Source: Christensenella sp. UBA2853 (GTDB lineage Bacteria > Bacillota > Clostridia > Christensenellales > Aristaeellaceae). From it: a DNA stretch of 28,164 nucleotides. Under the pieces are notes generated by a model that was not told where the DNA came from, made no database searches, and worked only from the letters and a program-made list of their open reading frames with translations. Positions 15,880 to 24,321 of the stretch are shown in pieces. The translations under genes and the position numbers were made by a program. The stretch's first letter is position 1, and every line of letters begins with the position of its first letter. The DNA is taken from positions 1-28,164 of the forward strand of contig DEFL01000027.1 of the NCBI GenBank assembly GCA_002350845.1, in the 5' to 3' direction.

Positions 15880-15955
15880 CGGGTGTCCGGTGCACCTATG
15901 TGGAGTGTAGCAGCTCTTCACTGTGAAAACTAGACACGGATTATTTGACTGTTAC

Positions 15956-15963
15956 GATTCATG
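15956..15963 (+). repeat. IS66 target-site duplication, right copy
   Basis: GATTCATG directly after the IS66 terminus ...GTTAC, identical to 8374-8381. Confidence 0.88.
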
Positions 15964-16240
15964 ACTTTCATGATAATTCCATTCAGCGCGTGAAGACGGA
16001 CCGTGCCGACGCTTTGAAAATCGCCAACTACGCCTTGACCTTCTGGACAGAACTAAAGCCTTACTCCGCGGAGGACGAACTTCGCCAACTTCTGAAAATG
16101 CAGTGTCGTTTGTATGAGCGGACACTGACCACCAGTGTGACGCTGCGCAACGGCCTGATCTCCTTGCTGGATCCGACTTTTCCCGAGATAAATCGGATGT
16201 TTCACCCACTGGTTAAGCAGTCCAACGGCCATGTACGGCA
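15956..16240 (+). pseudogene. IS110-family transposase, middle piece (broken)
   Basis: Continues the 8155-8381 gene in frame: AMLIH joins to DFHDNSIQRVKTDRADALKI, then ANYALTFWTELKPY, LRQLLKMQCRLYERT and LISLLDPTFPEINRMF. KTDRADA-x-KIANY is the hallmark of the IS110 DEDD domain. The similarity fades after about 16235 and the frame ends at 16310, so the C-terminal serine domain is missing and a deletion or recombination junction lies close to the next gene. Confidence 0.82.
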
Positions 16241-16297
16241 GTCTCAGATTCCGCTGGATGCAGCAAGATTGGTTCGTCAGCGGGTAAGCTTTCGAAA

Positions 16298-18517
16298 TTA
16301 CTCGTTCTGAATCATGCGGAGCTTTTCATCGCCTTCTTTAATAAAGCGTTCTAGATCAATCTGTCCCTCAATATACCGATTGAGAAGGTCGCTGAAAACC
16401 CCTTCAGCATTATCTCCGTTTCCATACAGAATGCTTTGATTGCTGAAAATTACATGCGTAGCAAGCTCATGGTAATTGCGAATCATATCTTCTGAAACCA
16501 TATACCTGCGTTCCTCTTTATCTTCTAAAAGCATGTGAAGCGTAGCCAAACGATCTTCAAGCTTTGCTTTCGATCCATCTTCAGCCTCAACTAACGCCGT
16601 TTCAATCACTTTTATTTCGGTTTCCCATTCTTCTACCTGCTTGACATAGGAAGCATCCTCAATGGGTGTATGATAGTCTGGATAAAGCTTGATCTTTTCG
16701 ATTGCATCCATATTATCCACATACGAAATCAAATACTGTATCGCAGCCTCAATGTTTTGAGATCGGGGATTGATAAATGCTACCACAATATCTGCATTAA
16801 TGATAAAGGGGAGCCCTTCCTCAAGAGCGCATTCAAACGGAATGAAGTCCCTCTTGCCTGGTGTTAATATGTCATCTCTTCTGCAAAACAACGCAGTCTT
16901 TTCCCACAGTTCAAACCTATCATCCTCTGATGATATCATCACGTCCAACTCGTCTGTTATTTGTGAGACGGTTTTCATCGTTTTACGAAAAAGATCCGAA
17001 TCTAACGTGAGTGGCATATCAGAAGCAGCATAATAATCAGCGTACATTTCGAATGCCACTTTAGTTAATTCTCTTTTATAGTTATCCACATCTTCAATTA
17101 CTACATAATTTGTATATTCCTCTGCGTACTGATGCGCCCAATTATTAATAAAATCACAGAGCGCTGTCAGTGTATGAGGTTCCTTCGCAGCAACTTTCTG
17201 CCAAGAGTCCGATACAATTCCCCATCCCTGGCCTGTAACAGAAACAGGAAGTGCATATATATGGTCATCCATCATGACAGCCTGTTGAGCAAAGTCATAC
17301 ATTTGGGTCACAGCTTCCGTAAGCCGCATATGCTGCGTCAAGTCAAGACAATAACCTTTTTTGATGACAGAAGTAAAATCTAAATCCTTAGCATTGATAA
17401 AGAAAACATCAGCTTTACTTATCCCAGAGATAAGTGCTTGCGCCAAACTGATGGAATCGTCATAATACTCTGTTGAAACCTCCAACGGAATATCTGAATG
17501 CTGTTTAATAAATGCGATGTTTTCTGGACTATCTAAAGTCGAATTATAAAGCATCAAAGAAGAAGAAGGCATATCATTGGGATTGGTGGAGCGAATATCA
17601 ACCATATCTGTGCTGGTGCAAACATACTTATTTCCTAACCAACACGCATTCAATCCCGAAACATACGACATTGAGACATATGCAACCTGTTTCATCTTTT
17701 CATCAGCCGAACACATATACAGCTTTCCGTTATCAATGTAATATACCGCATTTGTATCCTCATGATAAAGAATTCCATAGGCATCACGAGTATTCATATC
17801 AAACAGGTAAATCATTTTCTCCGTGCCAGGATCCCAAAGATAAATCGCCGGACAAAACTGTTCTTCTTCCCAAGCGTTTATCTCAGCTTCCCGATCATAC
17901 ATCATCAAAACGAGTTCGTCATTCTTTTGCCCTAAAATGTGTTGTGCATTAGGAACTTCTGTTTTGCGTTGTTCTCCATTTTTCAAATTAAAAACCCGAA
18001 GCATGGGATGCAGATAATCAAAATCATCATTAAGATCATATCCCAATATGTAAAGATGGTCATTGAGATAGTACATACTTTCCCATGTTAGGGCATATGC
18101 ATAATTGTCCGTCTGTCCAACCATTCCATTCCAATCCAGCCGGATCAATTCTTCAGTCCGTCCCACTCCGTTTTCAATGATAATTTCATATACAATACCA
18201 TATGCGGTGCTTAAGCCATAGAGCCTTCCTTGCATAGAGAAAAGATATTCGATTGCATTTACTGGATAACCACGATTCAAGTCGCCGTCTCCTATGCCAG
18301 TAATCCCGTCAATGCAAACGGGAGATGCTTCATCCTTGTTGATGCAATATAATCCATTTCGTCCGGACAAATATAGAGTGTCTTCAATCGCAACCACAGA
18401 AATAATCTCATCCTCATGATTCGGCAGACTCAATGTCTGATTTTTCATTTCGGCTTTGCTGATGCCACAACAAAGCAACATCAAAAAAAGGAAAAAGCAA
18501 ATGCATAATTTTCTCAT
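16298..18517 (-). CDS. Secreted propeller plus solute-binding-like protein
   Basis: A 739-residue exported protein. A signal peptide covers residues 1-22 (hydrophobic core, then SKA-E). Residues about 30-310 show repeated strand patterns (DTLYLSGRNGLYCIN, YAYALTWESMYYLNDHLYIL, NAVYYIDNGKLYMCS) that suggest a beta-propeller. From about 320 the protein resembles an extracellular solute-binding protein: hinge-like ENIAFIKQHSDIPLEV, DVFFINAKDLDFTSVIKKGY, then DDHIYALPVSVTGQGWGI. A charged helical segment (about 630-680) precedes the end. The start has GAAGGGA upstream. It is the last gene of the minus-strand cluster, 199 bases after the ABC ATPase. A sensor or receptor working with the ABC system is inference. 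Confidence 0.75.
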   Translation of the reverse strand: MRKLCICFFLFLMLLCCGISKAEMKNQTLSLPNHEDEIISVVAIEDTLYLSGRNGLYCINKDEASPVCIDGITGIGDGDLNRGYPVNAIEYLFSMQGRLYGLSTAYGIVYEIIIENGVGRTEELIRLDWNGMVGQTDNYAYALTWESMYYLNDHLYILGYDLNDDFDYLHPMLRVFNLKNGEQRKTEVPNAQHILGQKNDELVLMMYDREAEINAWEEEQFCPAIYLWDPGTEKMIYLFDMNTRDAYGILYHEDTNAVYYIDNGKLYMCSADEKMKQVAYVSMSYVSGLNACWLGNKYVCTSTDMVDIRSTNPNDMPSSSLMLYNSTLDSPENIAFIKQHSDIPLEVSTEYYDDSISLAQALISGISKADVFFINAKDLDFTSVIKKGYCLDLTQHMRLTEAVTQMYDFAQQAVMMDDHIYALPVSVTGQGWGIVSDSWQKVAAKEPHTLTALCDFINNWAHQYAEEYTNYVVIEDVDNYKRELTKVAFEMYADYYAASDMPLTLDSDLFRKTMKTVSQITDELDVMISSEDDRFELWEKTALFCRRDDILTPGKRDFIPFECALEEGLPFIINADIVVAFINPRSQNIEAAIQYLISYVDNMDAIEKIKLYPDYHTPIEDASYVKQVEEWETEIKVIETALVEAEDGSKAKLEDRLATLHMLLEDKEERRYMVSEDMIRNYHELATHVIFSNQSILYGNGDNAEGVFSDLLNRYIEGQIDLERFIKEGDEKLRMIQNE

Positions 18518-18716
18518 TTTACAAATAGTCCCTTCTTTATACTTAAGACCTTCAAGTTGCGTTTTCGACCGGCAAGATAATCGGATAAACTACATTGTGA
18601 TTAGTCTGAAGGAGCAGTTGAGCAGCTTTGCCCAATTTGTCGCTCAATTTCAGAGGCGTCCGATGTTAAATTGCCTCTCCTATTTTTTTGTACGTGTCTT
18701 CTTCTCTCTTAGCAGA

Positions 18717-19346
18717 TTACTGTGTCATCATGCCAGCATCCATCCTATGCACTGTATCACACAGCGCATCAATATCGTAAGGATTATGACTTGCTATCAG
18801 AATGGTCTTTCCTCTTTTCTTAAGTTCCAATAGCAATTTTCTGATGTCAATGACACCCTCGTTATCAAGACCATTAAAGGGTTCGTCCAAAATAACCATT
18901 TGAGGATTGTCCATGATCGCTTGAGCAATGCCGAGTCTTTGGCGCATACCGAGGCTATATGTTCCTACTTTTTTGTGCATTGCCTGCTCCAACCCCACTT
19001 GGCTCATCACATTCCTTAGGTCATTGCGGGTCAATCTCGTATTGATGGCTGCCAACAATTCCAAATTGAAAAGACCACTGTGATTCATTAAAAAGCCTGG
19101 GCTTTCTATCAACAGACCAATATCGGGTGGGAAATCTACATCCTTGCCGACTTGTTTTCCGTGTACAGTCACAGTCCCTGCGTCTGGCACCACATACCCG
19201 CATATAACCTTGAATAACTGTGTTTTTCCGCTTCCGTTTCGCCCAATTAAGCCGTGAATTTTTCCTGATTCAAACTGTATGCTGACATCACTGAGAACCG
19301 TTTGACATCCATATCGCTTTGTTACATGATCCAACACAATGCACAT
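18717..19346 (-). CDS. ABC transporter ATP-binding protein
   Basis: A 209-residue ABC ATPase. Walker A is GRNGSGKT (35-42), the signature SLGMRQRLGIAQA begins near 131, Walker B is MVILDEP (150-156) and the switch histidine lies in IASHN. The SLGMRQR signature and the LLIESPGF segment in place of a Q-loop glutamine are typical of ATPases that pair with ABC-2-like or bacteriocin/lantibiotic self-protection permeases. It is short, a bare nucleotide-binding domain. The start ATG has AGGAGGAAT upstream and lies 25 bases after the permease stop, so the two form an operon and one transporter. Confidence 0.93.
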   Translation of the reverse strand: MCIVLDHVTKRYGCQTVLSDVSIQFESGKIHGLIGRNGSGKTQLFKVICGYVVPDAGTVTVHGKQVGKDVDFPPDIGLLIESPGFLMNHSGLFNLELLAAINTRLTRNDLRNVMSQVGLEQAMHKKVGTYSLGMRQRLGIAQAIMDNPQMVILDEPFNGLDNEGVIDIRKLLLELKKRGKTILIASHNPYDIDALCDTVHRMDAGMMTQ

Positions 19347-19371
19347 AGCTATTCCTCCTATGCTCGTTCTG

Positions 19372-21111
19372 TTATACGGACTGTTTTCTACTCGTTATGT
19401 TCAGCAAACGCATAACGATATGATTGATGGCAAACAGTGCTGTAGCTGCCATGATTTGATAACCTACCGCCTTTTCCAATGGTAAACAGCATTGAGGAAG
19501 CCATTCTGTGAGACCGTTCATGTCTTCTATATAATACCCGTTGATCGAAAAAAGATCTGTTCTTAAAATCATTCCCCAGTTGTATGGAATATGTTCATTC
19601 CACAAATGATCGACGTTTGAGGCCATCATAGCCGATAGAACAACAGGAACAATGTAACACAGGATCCCTAAACGCATATCATTGCTGATGCTATGCACTA
19701 AGATCTGTAACTGGGTAAGCATTAACACATGACCAGCGAATAAGATCATCGCCATCCACACGATATCCGTGCGCAATACAGAAAATCCCTGTGCGTCTTC
19801 ACCAAATACCGCAAAGCCTTGTGCACCCGCTGCATAAGCCGCCAGCGTTGTCGCCATCAGCATGACACCTACACTGAGTACCACATAGATTAACAATGCG
19901 CCCCCCTTATAGGTCCACCAAGCTGTCTTTGATTGGTACCGATTCATAGTGATAAAGGAACGTGTGCCCATTTCTCTCTCTATGTTAAGTGCCACACCTA
20001 ACATGGGCGGCAACAAGAGCATGGTCCATCGAGCGATCGCTGAAAAGCTGACCAGAGGACAGGCCCATTCCATGCCGCCATAACACTCCAGCAGCACATC
20101 GCCTACGCTGAATCGGGCACGTTGTGCGCTGCTTGATAACAACACTGTAAAACATCCAGTAACAGCGCTCCACACCAATGTCTGAAACGTGCAGCAGCAT
20201 CGCAGCTCTGCCGCCAATCGTCCCAGTGCTGTGCCATTCAGCTGCCCTGTCCACAAACAGATGGGAGGCTGCTGACTGATCCCTTTAGATCGGAGCTGTC
20301 GAAGTCTTTCTATCCATTGACGCATTGGGGGAGAAAAACGAAACAGTGCAGTAATTATGAATAGTACTAATGCGGCTGAGAAATAAATCAGTTGCTTCAG
20401 CAGAGAAATGGTGAGCGGTTGGTCCGTGCCGCATTGTGGAATCTGCAAATAGGAAAGGCTGTTCATAATTCCCATGCGAGCAGGAACAAAGCTCTCCAAG
20501 AAGAGATTTGTGGCGATCACCGCGACAATGATAAAAATCCGGTTCCGCCATATGTTGGATAGTGCCAGCCCGTACAGAGTCCAAATCACAGCAGAAAGCG
20601 CCAATCGCCCAAAACATTCGAATATGAGAACGTAAAAATAGTCGGATGACGCTCTCCAGCCATAGGGGCCGATCATGGCTATTTCTTGCCATCCTGTTCC
20701 TTCATTCGTCCACGGTGTGACCAATGCAATAAAACCGGTATATAGGAGCAAAGCCGTTAACATCGCAACTGCACCCGCCAAGCAGGCAGCAATGGCCCGG
20801 TGAACAACATAGTTTCTCCTGCGTTGCCTGTACAAAATTAGATTAATATATCCTGATTGATGATCGTCCGCAAAAACAAATCCCATCGGTAATATTGCAA
20901 CAATGGGCACAGCCAACCAATGTAATCCCTGTTCTGTGGAAATAAAAAAGGTGTAATAGAAATCTCCACATCGAAAGTATTCCAGCGGATCACGCCAGAA
21001 TAGGCCTGCATCCATATGCACATAGGTCAATGCAAAGAGTTGTAGCACGACGGCCATCACGAAGCCTGTGCTCTTGATTCCCCTGCGTAATTGAGCCGTC
21101 ATGTCGTTCAT
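19372..21111 (-). CDS. ABC transporter permease, two-module
   Basis: A 579-residue multispanning membrane protein with roughly twelve hydrophobic segments in two halves, separated by a basic hydrophilic linker around residues 270-310. Each half begins with a helix, a large extracytoplasmic loop and a short cytoplasmic basic segment (YRQRRRNYV in the first, MNRYQSKTAW in the second). The halves look like a duplicated ABC-2-type membrane domain, so one copy plus two ATPases could make a complete transporter. I cannot assign a substrate; the genes on both sides encode secreted proteins. The start ATG has GGAAGGGAG upstream, 28 bases after the preceding gene. Confidence 0.85.
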   Translation of the reverse strand: MNDMTAQLRRGIKSTGFVMAVVLQLFALTYVHMDAGLFWRDPLEYFRCGDFYYTFFISTEQGLHWLAVPIVAILPMGFVFADDHQSGYINLILYRQRRRNYVVHRAIAACLAGAVAMLTALLLYTGFIALVTPWTNEGTGWQEIAMIGPYGWRASSDYFYVLIFECFGRLALSAVIWTLYGLALSNIWRNRIFIIVAVIATNLFLESFVPARMGIMNSLSYLQIPQCGTDQPLTISLLKQLIYFSAALVLFIITALFRFSPPMRQWIERLRQLRSKGISQQPPICLWTGQLNGTALGRLAAELRCCCTFQTLVWSAVTGCFTVLLSSSAQRARFSVGDVLLECYGGMEWACPLVSFSAIARWTMLLLPPMLGVALNIEREMGTRSFITMNRYQSKTAWWTYKGGALLIYVVLSVGVMLMATTLAAYAAGAQGFAVFGEDAQGFSVLRTDIVWMAMILFAGHVLMLTQLQILVHSISNDMRLGILCYIVPVVLSAMMASNVDHLWNEHIPYNWGMILRTDLFSINGYYIEDMNGLTEWLPQCCLPLEKAVGYQIMAATALFAINHIVMRLLNITSRKQSV

Positions 21112-21139
21112 GATGAATACTCCCTTCCTTTTTTACGCA

Positions 21140-22180
21140 TCAGTAATAGAGGCATTGTCCTGTGTAGGCGTCTACGCAGCACGAAAAGTCAGAGGAGTTG
21201 ATGACGACCTCGGGATTCAATGTTCTTAGAAAGGTTAGATCTGAATAGCCTGCAAATCTCCAAACCGGGTAAGTCATGCCGTTTTTTCCCAAAGACAAAT
21301 TTAATTCTACTTCTGTAATGGTCACCCGCTCGCCCAAATTCGTTCCCTGAGCGATGGTATCAATACAGTCTTGCCACGGCAAAATCTTCCGGGTGTCCTC
21401 TCTGGCATCAACCACTTGAACATAATTGCGGATTTGCGCGCGGATTATTTCTTCGTTTTCATTCAGCATGAATATCCCTGCCGCGCCAGTCACTTCATCC
21501 AAGTCACCTTCCTTTGCATGAGGCGATGTATCGCTGATGCATAGCGGAATTCCATCGATCAGGAAGCGTACGACAACCATAGTACGATCTATGCCCAGTG
21601 CTTCCTTCTCGTAGTATTCCTGAACGACGGATTCCGGGATATCCTTGACGCGAATATAGTCTGCTTCTGATGTGATGGGTTCAAAGATCGTCTCTGCGGA
21701 ACGGCACTGCGATGTATACACGTAGAAAGGGGATTCAAATTCCGTTACATGGAGCGCCTTCAATAAGGCAGACACTGTATTGATAGCCTCTTCATAACGT
21801 TTCCCTTCCATCCGCTTGCTCGGCCCGTAGTAGTAACTGCCTTCACAGGCATACTTTCCATTCTGCTCAAAGTAGCAAAAATTCGTACAAGGCCATTGGC
21901 TGCTGTTCATGAATCCCCACGAATCGCCTGAACGCGGCTTTTGGGTATAATCTTCAAGAACAGATGCCACATGGGAAAGATTCATGCTTATCAGTTCGGT
22001 CTTATACTGCTTGACATGCTTGATTTCTGCAGGCAGAGCAAAGTCATAGGTAAAAGATTTTCCGTCTATGTCCTTTCCGCCTGTCACATGGCCATCTCGA
22101 ACCAGGATTTCTGCCACGCAGGAAAAACATCCCCATACCATCAGCGACATCAAGCATAGCAAAACGCCTGCTTTTTTCAT
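21140..22180 (-). CDS. Secreted protein of unknown function
   Basis: A 346-residue exported protein with an AAGGAGG site. The N-terminal signal (about 1-23) contains WGC and FSC, so a lipoprotein modification is possible but the lipobox is poor. The body is rich in charged residues and aromatics. The last part (YPVWRFAGY and CVDAYTGQCLYY) has the P-V-W-x-F ... V-D-A-x-T-G pattern of several Clostridia secreted proteins with a PepSY-like end. Cysteines are scattered (for example SCC near the C-terminus). It is the first gene of the tight operon with the ABC permease and ATPase; a substrate-handling partner is inference. Confidence 0.7.
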   Translation of the reverse strand: MKKAGVLLCLMSLMVWGCFSCVAEILVRDGHVTGGKDIDGKSFTYDFALPAEIKHVKQYKTELISMNLSHVASVLEDYTQKPRSGDSWGFMNSSQWPCTNFCYFEQNGKYACEGSYYYGPSKRMEGKRYEEAINTVSALLKALHVTEFESPFYVYTSQCRSAETIFEPITSEADYIRVKDIPESVVQEYYEKEALGIDRTMVVVRFLIDGIPLCISDTSPHAKEGDLDEVTGAAGIFMLNENEEIIRAQIRNYVQVVDAREDTRKILPWQDCIDTIAQGTNLGERVTITEVELNLSLGKNGMTYPVWRFAGYSDLTFLRTLNPEVVINSSDFSCCVDAYTGQCLYY

Positions 22181-22388
22181 AGGATCCTCCTTAAATCGAG
22201 TAGAAAACTGCTCATTTCAGTCCATATTCTGCCTCATTATGAGCGGCGTTCTGTTTTGAAAATCTGTCTTCGGCTTCTTCAGTTGCCATATCGCGTCGCC
22301 CCCTGTCACTAACTCATATTTCCTGATGCCGAGTGTGTAGAAGCCTTTATTTTATGGTTGTTCCCCGTGCTTGATGCACTAAATAACA

Positions 22389-22420
22389 GCTGACCCTGTA
22401 CATGATTGCACAGGGTCAGC
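22389..22420 (-). terminator. Intrinsic terminator after the small secreted gene
   Basis: GCTGACCCTGT (22389-22399) and ACAGGGTCAGC (22410-22420) form a perfect 11-bp stem. On the minus strand it is followed by TGTTATTT, moderately U-rich. It lies ten bases beyond the stop of the gene at 22430-22795 and separates it from the transporter operon. Confidence 0.75.
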
Positions 22421-22429
22421 CAGGCTAAA

Positions 22430-22795
22430 TTACGGGTTAAAATAATAGGAGTACGACTTGCCAGGCGTTCCGCTGCCAACAATCTTATAGTAGTCGCCCG
22501 TCACTGCTTGTCCCGACAGGTAATTCAGTCCGGTTTTTTCTGTTCCCTTGGAGAGAGCATATTTGGGGGTGCACCGGTCATATCCCTTCCTGTACAGATA
22601 GACTGTAGACGTGGACGTAGCTCCAGACTTGTATTTTGCTTTCCAGAAGCTCCCAGATGCAACTCGCTGGTAATAGCTGCCACCTTTCCAGCCATCATCA
22701 TTCATTACGAGGTTGTTAGAGTCATACGCGAACGCTGTTGCGCATACGCTCACAAGCATGGTCACAAGCATCAGAATGGTAATAATGCGCTTCAT
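22430..22795 (-). CDS. Small secreted protein
   Basis: A 121-residue pre-protein. The signal peptide covers residues 1-23 with cleavage probably after TAFA. The mature part is about 98 residues, rich in Tyr, Gly, Ser and Lys with few cysteines (YDSNNLVMND, GGSYYQRVASGSFWKAKYKS, STVYLYRKGYDR), probably all-beta. I chose ATG 22795 rather than the longer frame because GGAAGG precedes it and the signal peptide starts there. It has its own terminator. No named family is recognised; a bacteriocin-like or envelope protein is possible but unsupported by a motif. Confidence 0.72.
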   Translation of the reverse strand: MKRIITILMLVTMLVSVCATAFAYDSNNLVMNDDGWKGGSYYQRVASGSFWKAKYKSGATSTSTVYLYRKGYDRCTPKYALSKGTEKTGLNYLSGQAVTGDYYKIVGSGTPGKSYSYYFNP

Positions 22796-23056
22796 GTTGG
22801 TACCTTCCTTTCCGAGCAAATGTCCCTTTTTCCACAGATCTGTTTATGTGCCTACACTTCATGTTGCCTACATCAAATGCATTTTATCTATACCCAACGG
22901 TATCCCCCCCCTTTTTCGTGCTCTGTATAGTTGAGCGGAATTCCCCATTTGAGTGCAAACATATATGGTTTCTAAATTGCAGATACCCGGTAATTTGAGA
23001 TTATAGCGTTTGCCAATACATCTTGCTGCCTATAAGAATGCCAATAGCCACTTATA

Positions 23057-23452
23057 TTAATAAGTGCTAGAGCTGCTGTAACCTTTCAGCGTATCGACTT
23101 GCTTTCCGTTGCTGTCATAAATCTTTGCAATGGCATAGGCACGGTATTCTGTACCTCTTTGGGCTGTGTAAGAGGCACTGGCTTCCCGACTGCCGCTGCC
23201 AGAAGTCTTTGCTATCCATGAACTGCCGCTTTTGGCTTGCACATAGACAGTTGTCTTTGCCGTACAACCCGCTTTAAGTTTTACCACTTTACCTCCAACA
23301 TTGACCATGTTGCCTGAAAAGTCCATCCAGGCCTGGATTACGTTCCCAGCTTCCGCAAAAGGTGTGATTTCTGCTGAGCAGACAACAGGCAGGCATAGCA
23401 CCATAAGTAATGCCATGCACAGAATGCTTACCATGAGACGGTACAGTTTCAT
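23057..23452 (-). CDS. Small secreted protein, beta-rich
   Basis: A 131-residue pre-protein with a signal peptide ending near VVCSA-E (about residue 27). The mature part alternates strands: VVKLKAGCTAKTTVYVQAKS, GSSWIAKTSGSGSREASASY, EYRAYAIAKIYDSNGK. The pattern recalls small immunoglobulin-like secreted proteins of Clostridia (I considered DUF6147, from memory only). Only one cysteine is in the mature region. The start ATG has AAGGAGG, which is buried in the stem of a 15-bp hairpin (23460-23500), 68 bases after the anti-sigma gene. Control by the sigma factor or by the hairpin is likely (inference). Confidence 0.72.
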   Translation of the reverse strand: MKLYRLMVSILCMALLMVLCLPVVCSAEITPFAEAGNVIQAWMDFSGNMVNVGGKVVKLKAGCTAKTTVYVQAKSGSSWIAKTSGSGSREASASYTAQRGTEYRAYAIAKIYDSNGKQVDTLKGYSSSSTY

Positions 23453-23459
23453 AAAAAAG

Positions 23460-23500
23460 CCTCCTTAATTGGTTCTCATTATAAGAAACAACTAAGGAGG
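23460..23500 (-). promoter_or_regulatory. Hairpin that is both terminator-like and covers the ribosome binding site
   Basis: On the minus-strand RNA, CCTCCTTAGTTGTTT pairs with AACCAATTAAGGAGG (14 of 15 positions including one G-U) around an 11-base loop, and CTTTTTT follows directly before the ATG at 23452. The 3' arm contains the AAGGAGG site of the downstream gene. The structure is thus an intrinsic terminator for the sigma/anti-sigma transcript and would also block translation start of the small secreted protein. Confidence 0.78.
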
Positions 23501-23520
23501 ATAAAATGAGACAAGATTTT

Positions 23521-24321
23521 TTACTTTTTAATGATTTTTTTTACGCTTTGGGCAATTTGGATGGTTTTTTCCTTCGAAATCCCACTGGTGTTCACGCTAA
23601 ACCACTTTTCTTCATGATCCCATGTGATACCAATGAAATAGTCCGCTTCGTTTTCAGGATGTTCTGTTTCAATCATGACGGCCTCGTGTCCGTTGATGTC
23701 TATATAAGAAACGATAGCACCCTCAATACCACTAACCTGTGTGGTTTTGGCATCCATTTCACTGAAGCTGATAACCTGCATGCCAGATTCGGATGTATAC
23801 TCAATGCACAGATTCCCGCCAGCATAACTCTTCCATGTCATTTCGAAGCCTTGGGGCAGATACGATGGGAAGTATTCTCCCGGCCATTGTGCAGGCACGT
23901 CAAAGGCGGCGCTGTCATCTTCCACCAGATTCATCTGCATTTCTCCCTTTTCCCAGTCAATGCGAATAAGCATCTTCATCACAGCCGAACGGATAGATTC
24001 CACATTGGCAATGGCAAACGGCGCTGCAATTCCGATGATCAGCACAATACAGGCGGCCACCTCAATAAGCCGTGGCACCATTCTTTTCATGCGAGCGATC
24101 TTGTTTCTGCGGCGCACAGTGCGCTCTTCCTGGTCAATCTGTACCATCATTCGTACCAACATTCGATCAACGTGCTCCTGCTGCTCTGATGTCAGCGGTT
24201 TTTCGCTTTCTGCAATCAGCTGCTGCGCCCATAATGCGGTTTCTTGCTCAAAAGCCAATCGGATCATCTGATCCAAATGCGTATCCTGAATTTCTGGGAA
24301 GTTTAAACGATTTTTATTCAT
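23521..24321 (-). CDS. Membrane anti-sigma factor with DUF4367-like domain
   Basis: A 266-residue single-pass membrane protein. A cytoplasmic N-terminal part (1-80) is highly charged and helical, suited to binding a sigma factor. A basic stretch RRRNKIARMKR precedes the transmembrane helix (about 84-106). The extracytoplasmic C-terminus, about 150-264 (SYLPQGFEMTW, INGHEAVMIETE, KEKTIQIAQSVKKI), has the DUF4367 pattern common in Clostridia anti-sigma proteins. The start overlaps the sigma gene by eight bases, the usual coupling of sigma/anti-sigma pairs. The signal it senses is unknown. Confidence 0.82.
   Translation of the reverse strand: MNKNRLNFPEIQDTHLDQMIRLAFEQETALWAQQLIAESEKPLTSEQQEHVDRMLVRMMVQIDQEERTVRRRNKIARMKRMVPRLIEVAACIVLIIGIAAPFAIANVESIRSAVMKMLIRIDWEKGEMQMNLVEDDSAAFDVPAQWPGEYFPSYLPQGFEMTWKSYAGGNLCIEYTSESGMQVISFSEMDAKTTQVSGIEGAIVSYIDINGHEAVMIETEHPENEADYFIGITWDHEEKWFSVNTSGISKEKTIQIAQSVKKIIKK

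Larger units (their letters stand above)
8382..15955 (+). mobile_element. IS66-family insertion sequence, interrupted by a RIT element
   Basis: The terminal inverted repeats begin GTAAC at 8382 and, on the other strand, GTAAC at 15955. Over 25 bp they agree at 22 positions (shared blocks GTAAC, GTCAAA, AATC, GTGTCTA). The ends are flanked by the 8-bp duplication GATTCATG. Inside are tnpA, a split tnpB, a 123-residue accessory ORF and tnpC. Without the RIT insert the element would be about 3.4 kb, longer than a minimal IS66 because of the extra ORF and long tnpC. It sits in an IS110 gene, and removing it plus one duplication joins that gene in frame. Confidence 0.9.

Noticed and set aside
22430..22795. 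Lactococcin 972-type bacteriocin
   Set aside because: Size, secretion and the nearby ABC genes fit, but I could not see the family's conserved Trp/Gly start and terminal motifs, so no bacteriocin call is made.
23506..24189. 227-codon plus-strand frame with an AAGGAGG-like site
   Set aside because: It lies opposite the anti-sigma gene. The AAGGAGG on the plus strand is the 5' arm of the hairpin that pairs with the real site on the minus strand. The translation has no domain pattern.
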